Shown here: positions 11,741 to 23,501 of the stretch, piece by piece | How the letters are laid out: the number at the start of each line of letters is the position of its first letter | How positions within the stretch are numbered: the stretch's first letter is position 1 | NCBI RefSeq assembly: GCF_050947335.1 | Contig: NW_027473329.1 | Coordinates: forward strand, 992,001 to 1,056,000 | Length of the DNA stretch: 64,000 nt | From: Megachile rotundata | Lineage: Eukaryota > Arthropoda > Insecta > Hymenoptera > Megachilidae | Reading direction: 5' to 3' | The notes under the pieces: generated by a model | The model's input: only the letters and a program-made list of their open reading frames with translations | What the model was told of the DNA's origin: nothing | The model's database searches: none | Program-made: the position numbers and the translations under genes

Positions 11741-12564
11741 TTGTGTGGTTGTGAGATTGTGTGATTGTGTGATTAGGTGATTGTGTGATTGTGTGATTGT
11801 GTGATTGTGTGATTGTGTGATTGCGTGACTGTGTGATTGTGTGATTGTGTGATTGTGTGATTGTGTGATTGTGTGATTGTGTGATTGTGTGATTGTGTGA
11901 TTGTGTGATTGTGTGATTGTGTGATTGTGTAATTGTGTGATTGTGTGATTGTGGGATTGTGTGATTGTGTGATTGTGTGATTGTGATTGTGTGATTGTGA
12001 TTGTGTGATTGTGATTGTGTGATTGTGATTGTGTGATTGTGATTGTGTGATTGTGATTGTGTGATTGTGATTGTGTGATTGTGATTGTGTGATTGTGATT
12101 GTGTGATTGTGATTGTGTGATTGTGATTGTGTGATTGTGATTGTGTGATTGTGCTTGTGTGATTGTGATTGTGGGATTGTGATTGTGTGATTGTGATTGT
12201 GTGATTGTGATTGTGTGATTGTGATTGTGTGATTGTGTGGTTCTGTGGTTGTGTGATTGTGTGATTGTGTGATTGTGTGATTGTGTGATTGTGTGATTGT
12301 GTGATTGTGTGATTGTGTAATTGTGATTGTGCGATTGTGATTGTGTGATTGTGTGATTGTGTGACTGTGTAATTGTGAGATTGTGTGATTGTGTGCTTGT
12401 GTGATTGTATGATTGTGATTGTGTGATTGCGATTGTGTGATTGTGATTGTGTGATTGTGATTGTGTGATTGTGATTGTGTGATTGTGATTGTGTGATTGT
12501 GGTTGTGTTATTGTGATTGTGTGATTGTGATTGTGTGATTGTGATTGTGTGATTGTGATTGTGT
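11741..12564 (+). repeat. Octamer run, 14-mer array and GTTCTG segment
   Basis: GATTAGG (about 11773), GCGTGACTG, an octamer run, GTAATTG, GTGGGATT, and a 14-mer array at about 11980-12233 with GTGCTTG and GTGGGATT variants. Then GTTCTG (about 12243), octamers, GTGCG, GACTG, GTATG (about 12409) and a 14-mer run carrying GTGGTTG and a GTTATTG variant. Resembles 1130-1584. Confidence 0.8.
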
Positions 12565-13064
12565 GATTGTGACTGTGTGATTGTGTGAGTGTGTGATTGT
12601 GTGATTGAGTGATTGTGTGCTTGCGTGATTGTGTGGTTGTGAGATTGTGTGATTGTGTGATTAGGTGATTGTGTGATTGTGTGATTGTGTGATTGTGTGG
12701 TTGTGTGACCGTGATTGTGTGACCGTGATTGTGTGATCGTGATTGTGTGATCGTGTTAGTGTGACCGTGAATGTGTGATTGCGTGATTGTGATTGCGTGA
12801 TTGCGATTGCGTGATTGTGATTGCGTGATTGTGTGATTGTGTGATTGTGTGATTGTGTGATTGTGTGATGGTGTGATTGTGTGATTGTGTGAATGTGTGA
12901 TTGCGTGATTGCGTGATCGTGTGATTGTGTGATCGTGTGATCGTGTGATCGTGTGATTGTGATTGTGTGATTGTGATTGTGTGATTGTGATTGTGTGATT
13001 GCGACTGTGTGATTGTGTGTGTGTGTGATTGTGTGATTGTGTCATTGTATGATTGTGTCATTGT
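12565..13064 (+). repeat. Module M, copy 5
   Basis: Same 500-bp landmark order, with GTTAG at 12756 and TCATTGTATG at 13043. One word differs: GATTGCGACTG before the GT run near 13000. It lies between the A1 and A2 blocks. Confidence 0.85.
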
Positions 13065-14392
13065 GTGATTGTGTGGTTGTGTGATTGTGTGATTGTGTGA
13101 TTGTTTGATTGTGTGATTGTGTGATTGTGTGATTGTGTGATTGTGTGATTGTGTGATTGAGTGATTGTGTGATTGTGTGATTGTGTGGTTGTGAGATTGT
13201 GTGATTGTGTGATTAGGTGATTGTGTGATTGTGTGATTGTGTGATTGTGTGATTGCGTGACTGTGTGATTGTGTGGTTGTGTGATTGTGTGATTGTGTGA
13301 TTGTGTGATTGTGTGATTGTGTGATTGTGTGATTGTGTGATTGTGTGATTGTGTGATTGTGTGATTGTGTGATTGTGTGATTGTGTGATTGTGTGATTGT
13401 GTGATTGTGTGATTGTGTGATTGTGTGATTGTCTGATTGTGTAATTGTGATTGTGCGATTGTGATTGTGTGATTGTGTGATTGTGCGATTGTGTGATTGT
13501 GTGATTGTGTGATTGTGTGATTGTGTGATTGTGTGGTTGTGAGATTGTGTGATTGTGTGATTAGGTGATTGTGTGATTGTGTGATTGTGTGATTGTGTGA
13601 TTGTGTGATTGCGTGACTGTGTGATTGTGTGATTGTGTGATTGTGTGATTGTGTGATTGTGTGATTGTGTGATTGTGTGATTGTGTGATTGTGTGATTGT
13701 GTGATTGTGTGATTGTGTGATTGTGTGATTGTGTGATTGTGTGATTGTCTGATTGTGTAATTGTGATTGTGCGATTGTGATTGTGTGATTGTGTGATTGT
13801 GTGATTGTGTGATTGTGTGATTGTGTGATTGTGTGATTGTGTGATTGTGTGATTGTGTGATTGGGTGATTGTGTGATTGTGTGATTGTGTGATTGTGTGA
13901 TTGTGTGATTGTGTAATTGTGATTGTGATTGTGTGATTGTGTGATTGTGTGATTGTGTGATTGTGTGATTGTGTGATTGTGTGATTGTGTGATTGTGTGA
14001 TTGTGTGATTGTGTGATTGTGTGATTGTGTGATTGTGTGATTGTGTGATTGTGTGATTGTGTGATTGTGTGATTGTGTAATTGTGTGATTGTGTGATTGT
14101 GGGATTGTGTGATTGTGTGATTGTGTGATTGTGATTGTGTGATTGTGATTGTGTGATTGTGATTGTGTGATTGTGATTGTGTGATTGTGATTGTGTGATT
14201 GTGATTGTGTGATTGTGATTGTGTGATTGTGATTGTGTGATTGTGATTGTGTGATTGTGATTGTGTGATTGTGATTGTGTGATTGTGCTTGTGTGATTGT
14301 GATTGTGTGATTGTGATTGTGTGATTGTGATTGTGTGATTGTGATTGTGTGATTGTGATTGTGTGATTGTGATTGTATGATTGTGATTGTGT
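13065..14392 (+). repeat. Octamer-dominated stretch with 14-mer run
   Basis: Long plain octamer runs (about 13270-13430, 13625-13745, 13800-13910) separated by GATTAGG (13213, 13561), GCGTGACTG, GTCTG, GTAATTG/GTGCG pairs and a GATTGGGTG word (about 13862). From GTGGGATT (about 14100) a 14-mer run extends to 14392, with GTGCTTG and GTATG variants. Single-base variants are the only distinguishing content. Confidence 0.82.
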
Positions 14393-15104
14393 GATTGTGA
14401 CTGTGTGATGGTGTGAGTGTGTGATTGTGTAATTGAGTGATTGTGTGCTTGTGTGATTGTGTGGTTGTGAGATTGTGTGATTGTGCGATTGTGATTGTGT
14501 GATTGTGTGATTGTGTGATTGTGAGGTTGTGTGATTGTGTGCTTGTGTGATTGTGTGATTGTGATTGTGTGATTGTGTGATTGTGTGATTGTGTGATTGT
14601 GTGATTGTGTGGTTGTGTGACCGTGATTGTGTGACCGTGATTGTGTGATCGTGATTGTGTGATCGTGTTAGTGTGACCGTGAATGTGTGATTGCGTGATT
14701 GTGATTGCGTGATTGCGATTGCGTGATTGTGATTGCGTGATTGTGTGATTGTGTGATTGTGTGATTGTGTGATTGTGTGATGGTGTGATTGTGATTGTGT
14801 GATTGTGATTGTGTGATTGTGATTGTGTGATTGTGACTGTGTGATTGCGTGATTGTGATTGCGTGATTGTGTGATTGTGTGATTGTGTGATTGTGTGATT
14901 GTGTGATTGTGTGATGGTGTGATTGTGTGATTGTGTGAATGTGTGATTGCGTGATTGCGTGATCGTGTGATTGTGTGATCGTGTGATCGTGTGATCGTGT
15001 GATTGTGATTGTGTGATTGTGATTGTGTGATTGTGTGATTGTGACTGTGTGATTGTGTGTGTGTGTGATTGTGTGATTGTGTCATTGTATGATTGTGTCA
15101 TTGT
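14393..15104 (+). repeat. Module M', copy 2, with TCATTGTATG end
   Basis: GATGGTGTGAG, GTAATTGAG, GTGAGGTTG, GACCG/GATCG words, GTTAG (14668), GCG words and GATGGTG. A second GCG/GATGGTG/GATCG section follows, then (GT)6 and TCATTGTATG (15083). The doubled CpG section distinguishes it from module M. It matches 29219-30002 at an offset of 14,826 bp, rising to 14,898 at the end. Confidence 0.82.
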
Positions 15105-15594
15105 GTGATTGTGTGATGGTGTGATTGTGTGATTGTGTGAATGTGTGATTGCGTGATTGCGTGATCGTGTGATTGTGCGATCGTGTGATCGTGTGATCGT
15201 GTGATTGTGATTGTGTGATTGTGATTGTGTGATTGTGTGATTGTGACTGTGTGATTGTGTGAGTGTGTGATTGTGTGATTGAGTGATTGTGTGGTTCTGT
15301 GGTTGTGTGATTGTGTGATTGTGTGATTGTGTGATTGTGTGATTGTGTAATTGTGATTGTGCGATTGTGATTGTGTGATTGTGTGATTGTGTGACTGTGT
15401 AATTGTGAGATTGTGTGATTGTGTGCTTGTGTGATTGTATGATTGTGATTGTGTGATTGCGATTGTGTGATTGTGATTGTGTGATTGTGATTGTGTGATT
15501 GTGATTGTGTGATTGTGATTGTGTGATTGTGGTTGTGTGATTGTGATTGTGTGATTGTGATTGTGTGATTGTGATTGTGTGATTGTGATTGTGT
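15105..15594 (+). repeat. GCG/GATCG tail, GTTCTG segment and 14-mer run
   Basis: GATGGTG, GCG-GCG, GCGATCG (about 15178), GATCG words, short 14-mers, GACTG, GAGTG, GTTCTG (about 15297), octamers, GTGCG, GTATG and a 14-mer run with GTGGTTG at 15531. The first 200 bp match 30003-30235. The part from 15525 is the start of the A2 match to window base 1. Confidence 0.8.
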
Positions 15595-16094
15595 GATTGT
15601 GACTGTGTGATTGTGTGAGTGTGTGATTGTGTGATTGAGTGATTGTGTGCTTGCGTGATTGTGTGGTTGTGAGATTGTGTGATTGTGTGATTAGGTGATT
15701 GTGTGATTGTGTGATTGTGTGATTGTGTGGTTGTGTGACCGTGATTGTGTGACCGTGATTGTGTGATCGTGATTGTGTGATCGTGTTAGTGTGACCGTGA
15801 ATGTGTGATTGCGTGATTGTGATTGCGTGATTGCGATTGCGTGATTGTGATTGCGTGATTGTGTGAATGTGTGATTGTGTGATTGTGTGATTGTGTGATG
15901 GTGTGATTGTGTGATTGTGTGAATGTGTGATTGCGTGATTGCGTGATCGTGTGATTGTGTGATCGTGTGATCGTGTGATCGTGTGATTGTGATTGTGTGA
16001 TTGTGATTGTGTGATTGTGATTGTGTGATTGTGACTGTGTGATTGTGTGTGTGTGTGATTGTGTGATTGTGTCATTGTATGATTGTGTCATTGT
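15595..16094 (+). repeat. Module M, copy 6 (partner of copy 1)
   Basis: Exactly 15,524 bp from the copy at 71-570, with every landmark in place (GTTAG 15786, TCATTGTATG 16073). No length difference between the two. Confidence 0.87.
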
Positions 16095-17196
16095 GTGATT
16101 GTGTGGTTGTGTGATTGTGTGATTGTGTGATTGTGTGATTGTGTGATTGTGTGATTGAGTGATTGTGTGATTGTGTGATTGTGTGGTTGTGAGATTGTGT
16201 GATTGTGTGATTAGGTGATTGTGTGATTGTGTGATTGTGTGATTGTGTGATTGCGTGACTGTGTGATTGTGTGATTGTGTGATTGTGTGATTGTGTGATT
16301 GTGTGATTGTGTGATTGTGTGATTGTGTGATTGTGTGATTGTGTGATTGTGTGATTGTGTGATTGTCTGATTGTGTAATTGTGATTGTGCGATTGTGATT
16401 GTGTGATTGTGTGATTGTGTGATTGTGTGATTGTGTGATTGTGTGATTGTGTGATTGTGTGATTGTGTGATTGTGTGATTGTGTGATTGTGTGATTGTGT
16501 GATTGTGTGATTGTGTGATTGTGTGATTGTGTGATTGTGTGATTGTGTGATTGTGTGATTGTGTAATTGTGTGATTCTGTGATTGTGTAATTGTGATTGT
16601 GCGATTGTGATTGTGTGATTGTGTGATTGTGTGATTGTGTGATTGTGTGATTGTGTGATTGTGTGATTGTGTGATTGTGTAATTGTGTGATTGTGTGATT
16701 GTGGGATTGTGTGATTGTGTGATTGTGTGATTGTGTGATTGTGATTGTGTGATTGTGATTGTGTGATTGTGATTGTGTGATTGTGATTGTGTGATTGTGA
16801 TTGTGTGATTGTGATTGTGTGATTGTGATTGTGTGATTGTGATTGTGTGATTGTGACTGTGTGATTGTGTGAGTGTGTGATTGTGTGATTGAGTGATTGT
16901 GTGGTTCTGTGGTTGTGTGATTGTGTGATTGTGTGATTGTGTGATTGTGTAATTGTGATTGTGCGATTGTGATTGTGTGATTGTGTGATTGTGTGACTGT
17001 GTAATTGTGAGATTGTGTGATTGTGTGCTTGTGTGATTGTATGATTGTGATTGTGTGATTGCGATTGTGTGATTGTGATTGTGTGATTGTGATTGTGTGA
17101 TTGTGATTGTGTGATTGTGATTGTGTGATTGTGGTTGTGTGATTGTGATTGTGTGATTGTGATTGTGTGATGGTGATTGTGTGATTGTGATTGTGT
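16095..17196 (+). repeat. Octamer run with 14-mer tail, partner of 571-1584
   Basis: GATTGAGTG, GATTAGG (16211), GCGTGACTG, octamer run, GTCTG, GTAATTG/GTGCG, a longer plain octamer run, GATTCTG, a second GTGCG, GTGGGATT, 14-mer run, GTTCTG, GTATG and 14-mers with GTGGTTG. It is 88 bp longer than its A1 partner, a multiple of eight. Confidence 0.83.
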
Positions 17197-17696
17197 GATT
17201 GTGACTGTGTGATTGTGTGAGTGTGTGATTGTGTGATTGAGTGATTGTGTGCTTGCGTGATTGTGTGGTTGTGAGATTGTGTGATTGTGTGATTAGGTGA
17301 TTGTGTGATTGTGTGATTGTGTGATTGTGTGGTTGTGTGACCGTGATTGTGTGACCGTGATTGTGTGATCGTGATTGTGTGATCGTGTTAGTGTGACCGT
17401 GAATGTGTGATTGCGTGATTGTGATTGCGTGATTGCGATTGCGTGATTGTGATTGCGTGATTGTGTGAATGTGTGATTGTGTGGTTGTGTGATTGTGTGA
17501 TGGTGTGATTGTGTGATTGTGTGAATGTGTGATTGCGTGATTGCGTGATCGTGTGATTGTGTGATCGTGTGATCGTGTGATCGTGTGATTGTGATTGTGT
17601 GATTGTGATTGTGTGATTGTGATTGTGTGATTGTGACTGTGTGATTGTGTGTGTGTGTGATTGTGTGATTGTGTCATTGTATGATTGTGTCATTGT
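17197..17696 (+). repeat. Module M, copy 7 (partner of copy 2)
   Basis: GTTAG at 17388 and TCATTGTATG at 17675. It carries the same GTGGTTG word that marks the copy at 1585-2084, supporting descent from one duplicated block. Confidence 0.86.
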
Positions 17697-20600
17697 GTGA
17701 TTGTGTGGTTGTGTGATTGTGTGATTGTGTGATTGTGTGATTGTGTGATTGTGTGATTGTGTGATTGTGTGATTGTGTGATTGTGTGATTGTGTGATTGA
17801 GTGATTGTGTGATTGTGTGATTGTGTGGTTGTGAGATTGTGTGATTGTGTGATTAGGTGATTGTGTGATTGTGTGATTGTGTGATTGTGTGATTGCGTGA
17901 CTGTGTGATTGTGTGATTGTGTGATTGTGTGATTGTGTGATTGTGTGATTGTGTGATTGTGTGATTGTGTGATTGTGTGATTGTGTGATTGTGTGATTGT
18001 GTGATTGTGTGATTGTCTGATTGTGTAATTGTGATTGTGCGATTGTGATTGTGTGATTGTGTGATTGTGTGATTGTGTGATTGTGTGATTGTGTGATTGT
18101 GTGATTGTGTGATTGTGTGATTGTGTGATTGTGTGATTGTGTGATTGTGTGATTGTGTGATTGTGTGATTGTGTGATTGTGTGATTGTGTGATTGTGTGA
18201 TTGTGTGATTGTGTGATTGTGTAATTGTGTGATTCTGTGATTGTGTAATTGTGATTGTGCGATTGTGATTGTGTGATTGTGTGATTGTGTGATTGTGTGA
18301 TTGTGTGATTGTGTGATTGTGTAATTGTGTGATTGTGTGATTGTGGGATTGTGTGATTGTGTGATTGTGTGATTGTGTGATTGTGATTGTGTGATTGTGA
18401 TTGTGTGATTGTGATTGTGTGATTGTGATTGTGTGATTGTGATTGTGTGATTGTGATTGTGTGATTGTGATTGTGTGATTGTGATTGTGTGATTGTGATT
18501 GTGTGATTGTGATTGTGTGATTGTGATTGTGTGATTGTGCTTGTGTGATTGTGATTGTGTGATTGTGATTGTGTGATTGTGATTGTGTGATTGTGATTGT
18601 GTGATTGTGACTGTGTGATTGTGTGAGTGTGTGATTGTGTGATTGAGTGATTGTGTGCTTGCGTGATTGTGTGGTTGTGAGATTGTGTGATTGTGTGATT
18701 AGGTGATTGTGTGATTGTGTGATTGTGTGATTGTGTGATTGTGTGATTGTGTGATTGTGTGATTGTGTGATTGTGTGATTGTGTGATTGTGTGATTGTGT
18801 GAATGTGTGATTGTGTGATTGTGCGATTGTGTGATTGTGTGATTGTGTGATTGTGTGGTTGTGAGATTGTGTGATTGTGTGATTAGGTGATTGTGTGATT
18901 GTGTGATTGTGTGATTGTGTGATTGTGTGATTGTGTGACTGTGTGATTGTGTGATTGTGTGATTGTGTGAATGTGTGATTGTGTGACCGTGATTGTGTGA
19001 TTGATGATTGTGTGATTGTGTGATTGTGTGATTGTGTGATTGTGTGATTGTGTGATTGTGTGATTGTGTGATTGTCTGATTGTGTGATTGTGTGATTGTG
19101 TGATTGTGTGATTGTGTGATTGTGTGATTGTGTGGTTGTGAGATTGTGTGATTGTGTGATTAGGTGATTGTGTGATTGTGTGATTGTGTGATTGTGTGAT
19201 TGTGTGATTGCGTGACTGTGTGATTGTGTGATTGAGTGATTGTGTGATTGTGTGGTTGTGAGATTGTGTGATTGTGTGATTAGGTGATTGTGTGATTGTG
19301 TGATTGTGTGATTGTGTGATTGTGTGATTGCGTGACTGTGTGATTGTGTGATTGTGTGATTGTGTGATTGTGTGATTGTGTGATTGTGTGATTGTGTGAT
19401 TGTGTGATTGTGTGATTGTGTGATTGTGTGATTGTGTGATTGTGTGATTGTGTGATTGTGTGATTGTGTGATTGTGGGATTGTGTGATTGTGTGATTGTG
19501 TGATTGTGATTGTGTGATTGTGATTGTGTGATTGTGATTGTGTGATTGTGATTGTGTGATTGTGATTGTGTGATTGTGATTGTGTGATTGTGATTGTGTG
19601 ATTGTGATTGTGTGATTGTGATTGTGTGATTGTGATTGTGTGATTGTGATTGTGTGATTGTGATTGTGTGATTGTGCTTGTGTGATTGTGATTGTGTGAT
19701 TGTGATTGTGTGATTGTGATTGTGTGATTGTGATTGTGTGATTGTGATTGTATGATTGTGATTGTGTGATTGTGACTGTGTGATGGTGTGAGTGTGTGAT
19801 TGTGTAATTGAGTGATTGTGTGCTTGTGTGATTGTGTGGTTGTGAGATTGTGTGATTGTGCGATTGTGATTGTGTGATTGTGTGATTGTGTGATTGTGAG
19901 GTTGTGTGATTGTGTGCTTGTGTGATTGTGTGATTGTGATTGTGTGATTGTGTGATTGTGTGATTGTGTGATTGTGTGATTGTGTGGTTGTGTGACCGTG
20001 ATTGTGTGACCGTGATTGTGTGATCGTGATTGTGTGATCGTGTTAGTGTGACCGTGAATGTGTGATTGCGTGATTGTGATTGCGTGATTGCGATTGCGTG
20101 ATTGTGATTGCGTGATTGTGTGATTGTGTGATTGTGTGATTGTGTGATTGTGTGATGGTGTGATTGTGTGATTGTGTGAATGTGTGATTGCGTGATTGCG
20201 TGATCGTGTGATTGTGTGATCGTGTGATCGTGTGATCGTGTGATTGTGATTGTGTGATTGTGATTGTGTGATTGTGATTGTGTGATTGTGACTGTGTGAT
20301 TGTGTGTGTGTGTGATTGTGTGAATGTGTGATTGCGTGATTGCGTGATCGTGTGATTGTGTGATCGTGTGATCGTGTGATCGTGTGATTGTGATTGTGTG
20401 ATTGTGATTGTGTGATTGTGATTGTGTGATTGTGACTGTGTGATTGTGTGAGTGTGTGATTGTGTGATTGAGTGATTGTGTGGTTCTGTGGTTGTGTGAT
20501 TGTGTGATTGTGTGATTGTGTGATTGTGTGATTGTGTAATTGTGATTGTGCGATTGTGATTGTGTGATTGTGTGATTGTGTGACTGTGTAATTGTGAGAT

Positions 20601-20769
20601 TGTGTGATTGTGTGCTTGTGTGATTGTATGATTGTGATTGTGTGATTGCGATTGTGTGATTGTGATTGTGTGATTGTGATTGTGTGATTGTGATTGTGTG
20701 ATTGTGATTGTGTGATTGTGGTTGTGTGATTGTGATTGTGTGATTGTGATTGTGTGATTGTGATTGTGT
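17697..20769 (+). repeat. Partner of the 2085-5139 stretch
   Basis: Landmarks in the same order as A1: GATTAGG (17853), GTCTG, GATTCTG (18235), GTGGGATT, 17-unit 14-mer array (18379-18616), GATTGATGATT (19004), the 120-bp tandem pair (GATTAGG 19160 and 19280), GTGGGATT, 14-mers with GTATG, and a third M' copy (19768-20313) with GTTAG 20043. It then runs through GAATG, a GCG/GATCG tail, GTTCTG and 14-mers with GTGGTTG. Confidence 0.83.
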
Positions 20770-21379
20770 GATTGTGACTGTGTGATTGTGTGAGTGTGTC
20801 ATTGTGTGATTGAGTGATTGTGTGCTTGCGTGATTGTGTGGTTGTGAGATTGTGTGATTGTGTGATTAGGTGATTGTGTGATTGTGTGATTGTGTGATTG
20901 TGTGGTTGTGTGACCGTGATTGTGTGACCGTGATTGTGTGATCGTGATTGTGTGATCGTGTTAGTGTGACCGTGAATGTGTGATTGCGTGATTGTGATTG
21001 CGTGATTGCGATTGCGTGATTGTGATTGCGTGATTGTGTGAATGTGTGATTGTGTGATTGTGTGATTGTGTGATGGTGTGATTGTGTGATTGTGTGAATG
21101 TGTGATTGCGTGATTGCGTGATCGTGTGATTGTGTGATCGTGTGATCGTGTGATCGTGTGATTGTGATTGTGTGATTGTGATTGTGTGATTGTGATTGTG
21201 TGATTGTGATTGTGTGATTGTGATTGTGTGATTGTGACTGTGTGATTGTGTGTGTGTGTGTGATTGTGTGATTGTGTCATTGTATGATTGTGTCATTGTG
21301 TGATTGTGTGGTTGTGTGATTGTGTGATTGTGTGATTGTGTGATTGTGTGATTGTGTGATTGTGTGATTGTGATTGTGT
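20770..21379 (+). repeat. Module M copy 8, first unit of a 610-bp tandem pair
   Basis: Module M in (GT)7 form with GTTAG 20961 and TCATTGTATG 21278, followed by octamers and the start of a 14-mer run. All landmarks recur exactly 610 bp to the right. A TCATTG variant replaces TGATTG near 20800. Confidence 0.87.
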
Positions 21380-21909
21380 GATTGTGACTGTGTGATTGTG
21401 TGAGTGTGTGATTGTGTGATTGAGTGATTGTGTGCTTGCGTGATTGTGTGGTTGTGAGATTGTGTGATTGTGTGATTAGGTGATTGTGTGATTGTGTGAT
21501 TGTGTGATTGTGTGGTTGTGTGACCGTGATTGTGTGACCGTGATTGTGTGATCGTGATTGTGTGATCGTGTTAGTGTGACCGTGAATGTGTGATTGCGTG
21601 ATTGTGATTGCGTGATTGCGATTGCGTGATTGTGATTGCGTGATTGTGTGAATGTGTGATTGTGTGATTGTGTGATTGTGTGATGGTGTGATTGTGTGAT
21701 TGTGTGAATGTGTGATTGCGTGATTGCGTGATCGTGTGATTGTGTGATCGTGTGATCGTGTGATCGTGTGATTGTGATTGTGTGATTGTGATTGTGTGAT
21801 TGTGATTGTGTGATTGTGATTGTGTGATTGTGATTGTGTGATTGTGACTGTGTGATTGTGTGTGTGTGTGTGATTGTGTGATTGTGTCATTGTATGATTG
21901 TGTCATTGT
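21380..21909 (+). repeat. Module M copy 9, second unit of the 610-bp tandem pair
   Basis: GTTAG 21571 and TCATTGTATG 21888, exactly 610 bp from the preceding copy, again with (GT)7. A1 has only one module here (5140-5655), so this is an expansion in A2 or a loss in A1. Confidence 0.87.
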
Positions 21910-23009
21910 GTGATTGTGTGGTTGTGTGATTGTGTGATTGTGTGATTGTGTGATTGTGTGATTGTGTGATTGTGTGATTGTGTGATTGTGTGATTGTGTG
22001 ATTGTGTGATTGTGTGATTGAGTGATTGTGTGATTGTGTGATTGTGTGGTTGTGAGATTGTGTGATTGTGTGATTAGGTGATTGTGTGATTGTGTGATTG
22101 TGTGATTGTGTGATTGCGTGACTGTGTGATTGTGTGATTGTGTGATTGTGTGATTGTGTGATTGTGTGATTGTGTGATTGTGTGATTGTGTGATTGTGTG
22201 ATTGTGTGATTGTGTGATTGTCTGATTGTGTAATTGTGATTGTGCGATTGTGATTGTGTGATTGTGTGATTGTGTGATTGTGTGATTGTGTGATTGTGTG
22301 ATTGTGTGATTGTGTGATTGTGTGATTGTGTGATTGTGTGATTGTGTGATTGTGTGATTGTGTGATTGTGTAATTGTGTGATTCTGTGATTGTGTAATTG
22401 TGATTGTGCGATTGTGATTGTGTGATTGTGTGATTGTGTGATTGTGTGATTGTGTGATTGTGTGATTGTGTGATTGTGTGATTGTGTAATTGTGTGATTG
22501 TGTGATTGTGGGATTGTGTGATTGTGTGATTGTGTGATTGTGTGATTGTGATTGTGTGATTGTGATTGTGTGATTGTGATTGTGTGATTGTGATTGTGTG
22601 ATTGTGATTGTGTGATTGTGATTGTGTGATTGTGATTGTGTGATTGTGATTGTGTGATTGTGATTGTGTGATTGTGACTGTGTGATTGTGTGAGTGTGTG
22701 ATTGTGTGATTGAGTGATTGTGTGGTTCTGTGGTTGTGTGATTGTGTGATTGTGTGATTGTGTAATTGTGATTGTGCGATTGTGATTGTGTGATTGTGTG
22801 ATTGTGTGACTGTGTAATTGTGAGATTGTGTGATTGTGTGCTTGTGTGATTGTATGATTGTGATTGTGTGATTGCGATTGTGTGATTGTGATTGTGTGAT
22901 TGTGATTGTGTGATTGTGATTGTGTGATTGTGATTGTGTGATTGTGGTTGTGTGATTGTGATTGTGTGATTGTGATTGTGTGATGGTGATTGTGTGATTG
23001 TGATTGTGT
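21910..23009 (+). repeat. Octamer/14-mer stretch between M9 and M10
   Basis: GATTGAGTG, GATTAGG (22074), GCGTGACTG, octamers, GTCTG, GTGCG, octamers, GATTCTG, second GTGCG, GTGGGATT, 14-mer run, GTTCTG (22728), GTATG and 14-mers with GTGGTTG and GATGGTG. It retains the section missing from A1 at 5656-6543. Confidence 0.82.
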
Positions 23010-23501
23010 GATTGTGACTGTGTGATTGTGTGAGTGTGTGATTGTGTGATTGAGTGATTGTGTGCTTGCGTGATTGTGTGGTTGTGAGATTGTGTGATTG
23101 TGTGATTAGGTGATTGTGTGATTGTGTGATTGTGTGGTTGTGTGACCGTGATTGTGTGACCGTGATTGTGTGATCGTGATTGTGTGATCGTGTTAGTGTG
23201 ACCGTGAATGTGTGATTGCGTGATTGTGATTGCGTGATTGCGATTGCGTGATTGTGATTGCGTGATTGTGTGAATGTGTGATTGTGTGGTTGTGTGATTG
23301 TGTGATGGTGTGATTGTGTGATTGTGTGAATGTGTGATTGCGTGATTGCGTGATCGTGTGATTGTGTGATCGTGTGATCGTGTGATCGTGTGATTGTGAT
23401 TGTGTGATTGTGATTGTGTGATTGTGATTGTGTGATTGTGACTGTGTGATTGTGTGTGTGTGTGATTGTGTGATTGTGTCATTGTATGATTGTGTCATTG
23501 T
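23010..23501 (+). repeat. Module M, copy 10
   Basis: GTTAG 23193 and TCATTGTATG 23480. It is one octamer shorter than the standard 500 bp and carries the GTGGTTG word. It is the partner of the expanded A1 module at 6544-7593 but lacks the 514-bp internal duplication. Confidence 0.85.

Noticed and set aside
12756..15101. Minus-strand frames of several hundred codons in the left half (for example 12756-15101, 19280-21280, 21887-23482)
   Set aside because: Same reason; they span module and array borders without any change in composition and exist simultaneously in several frames.
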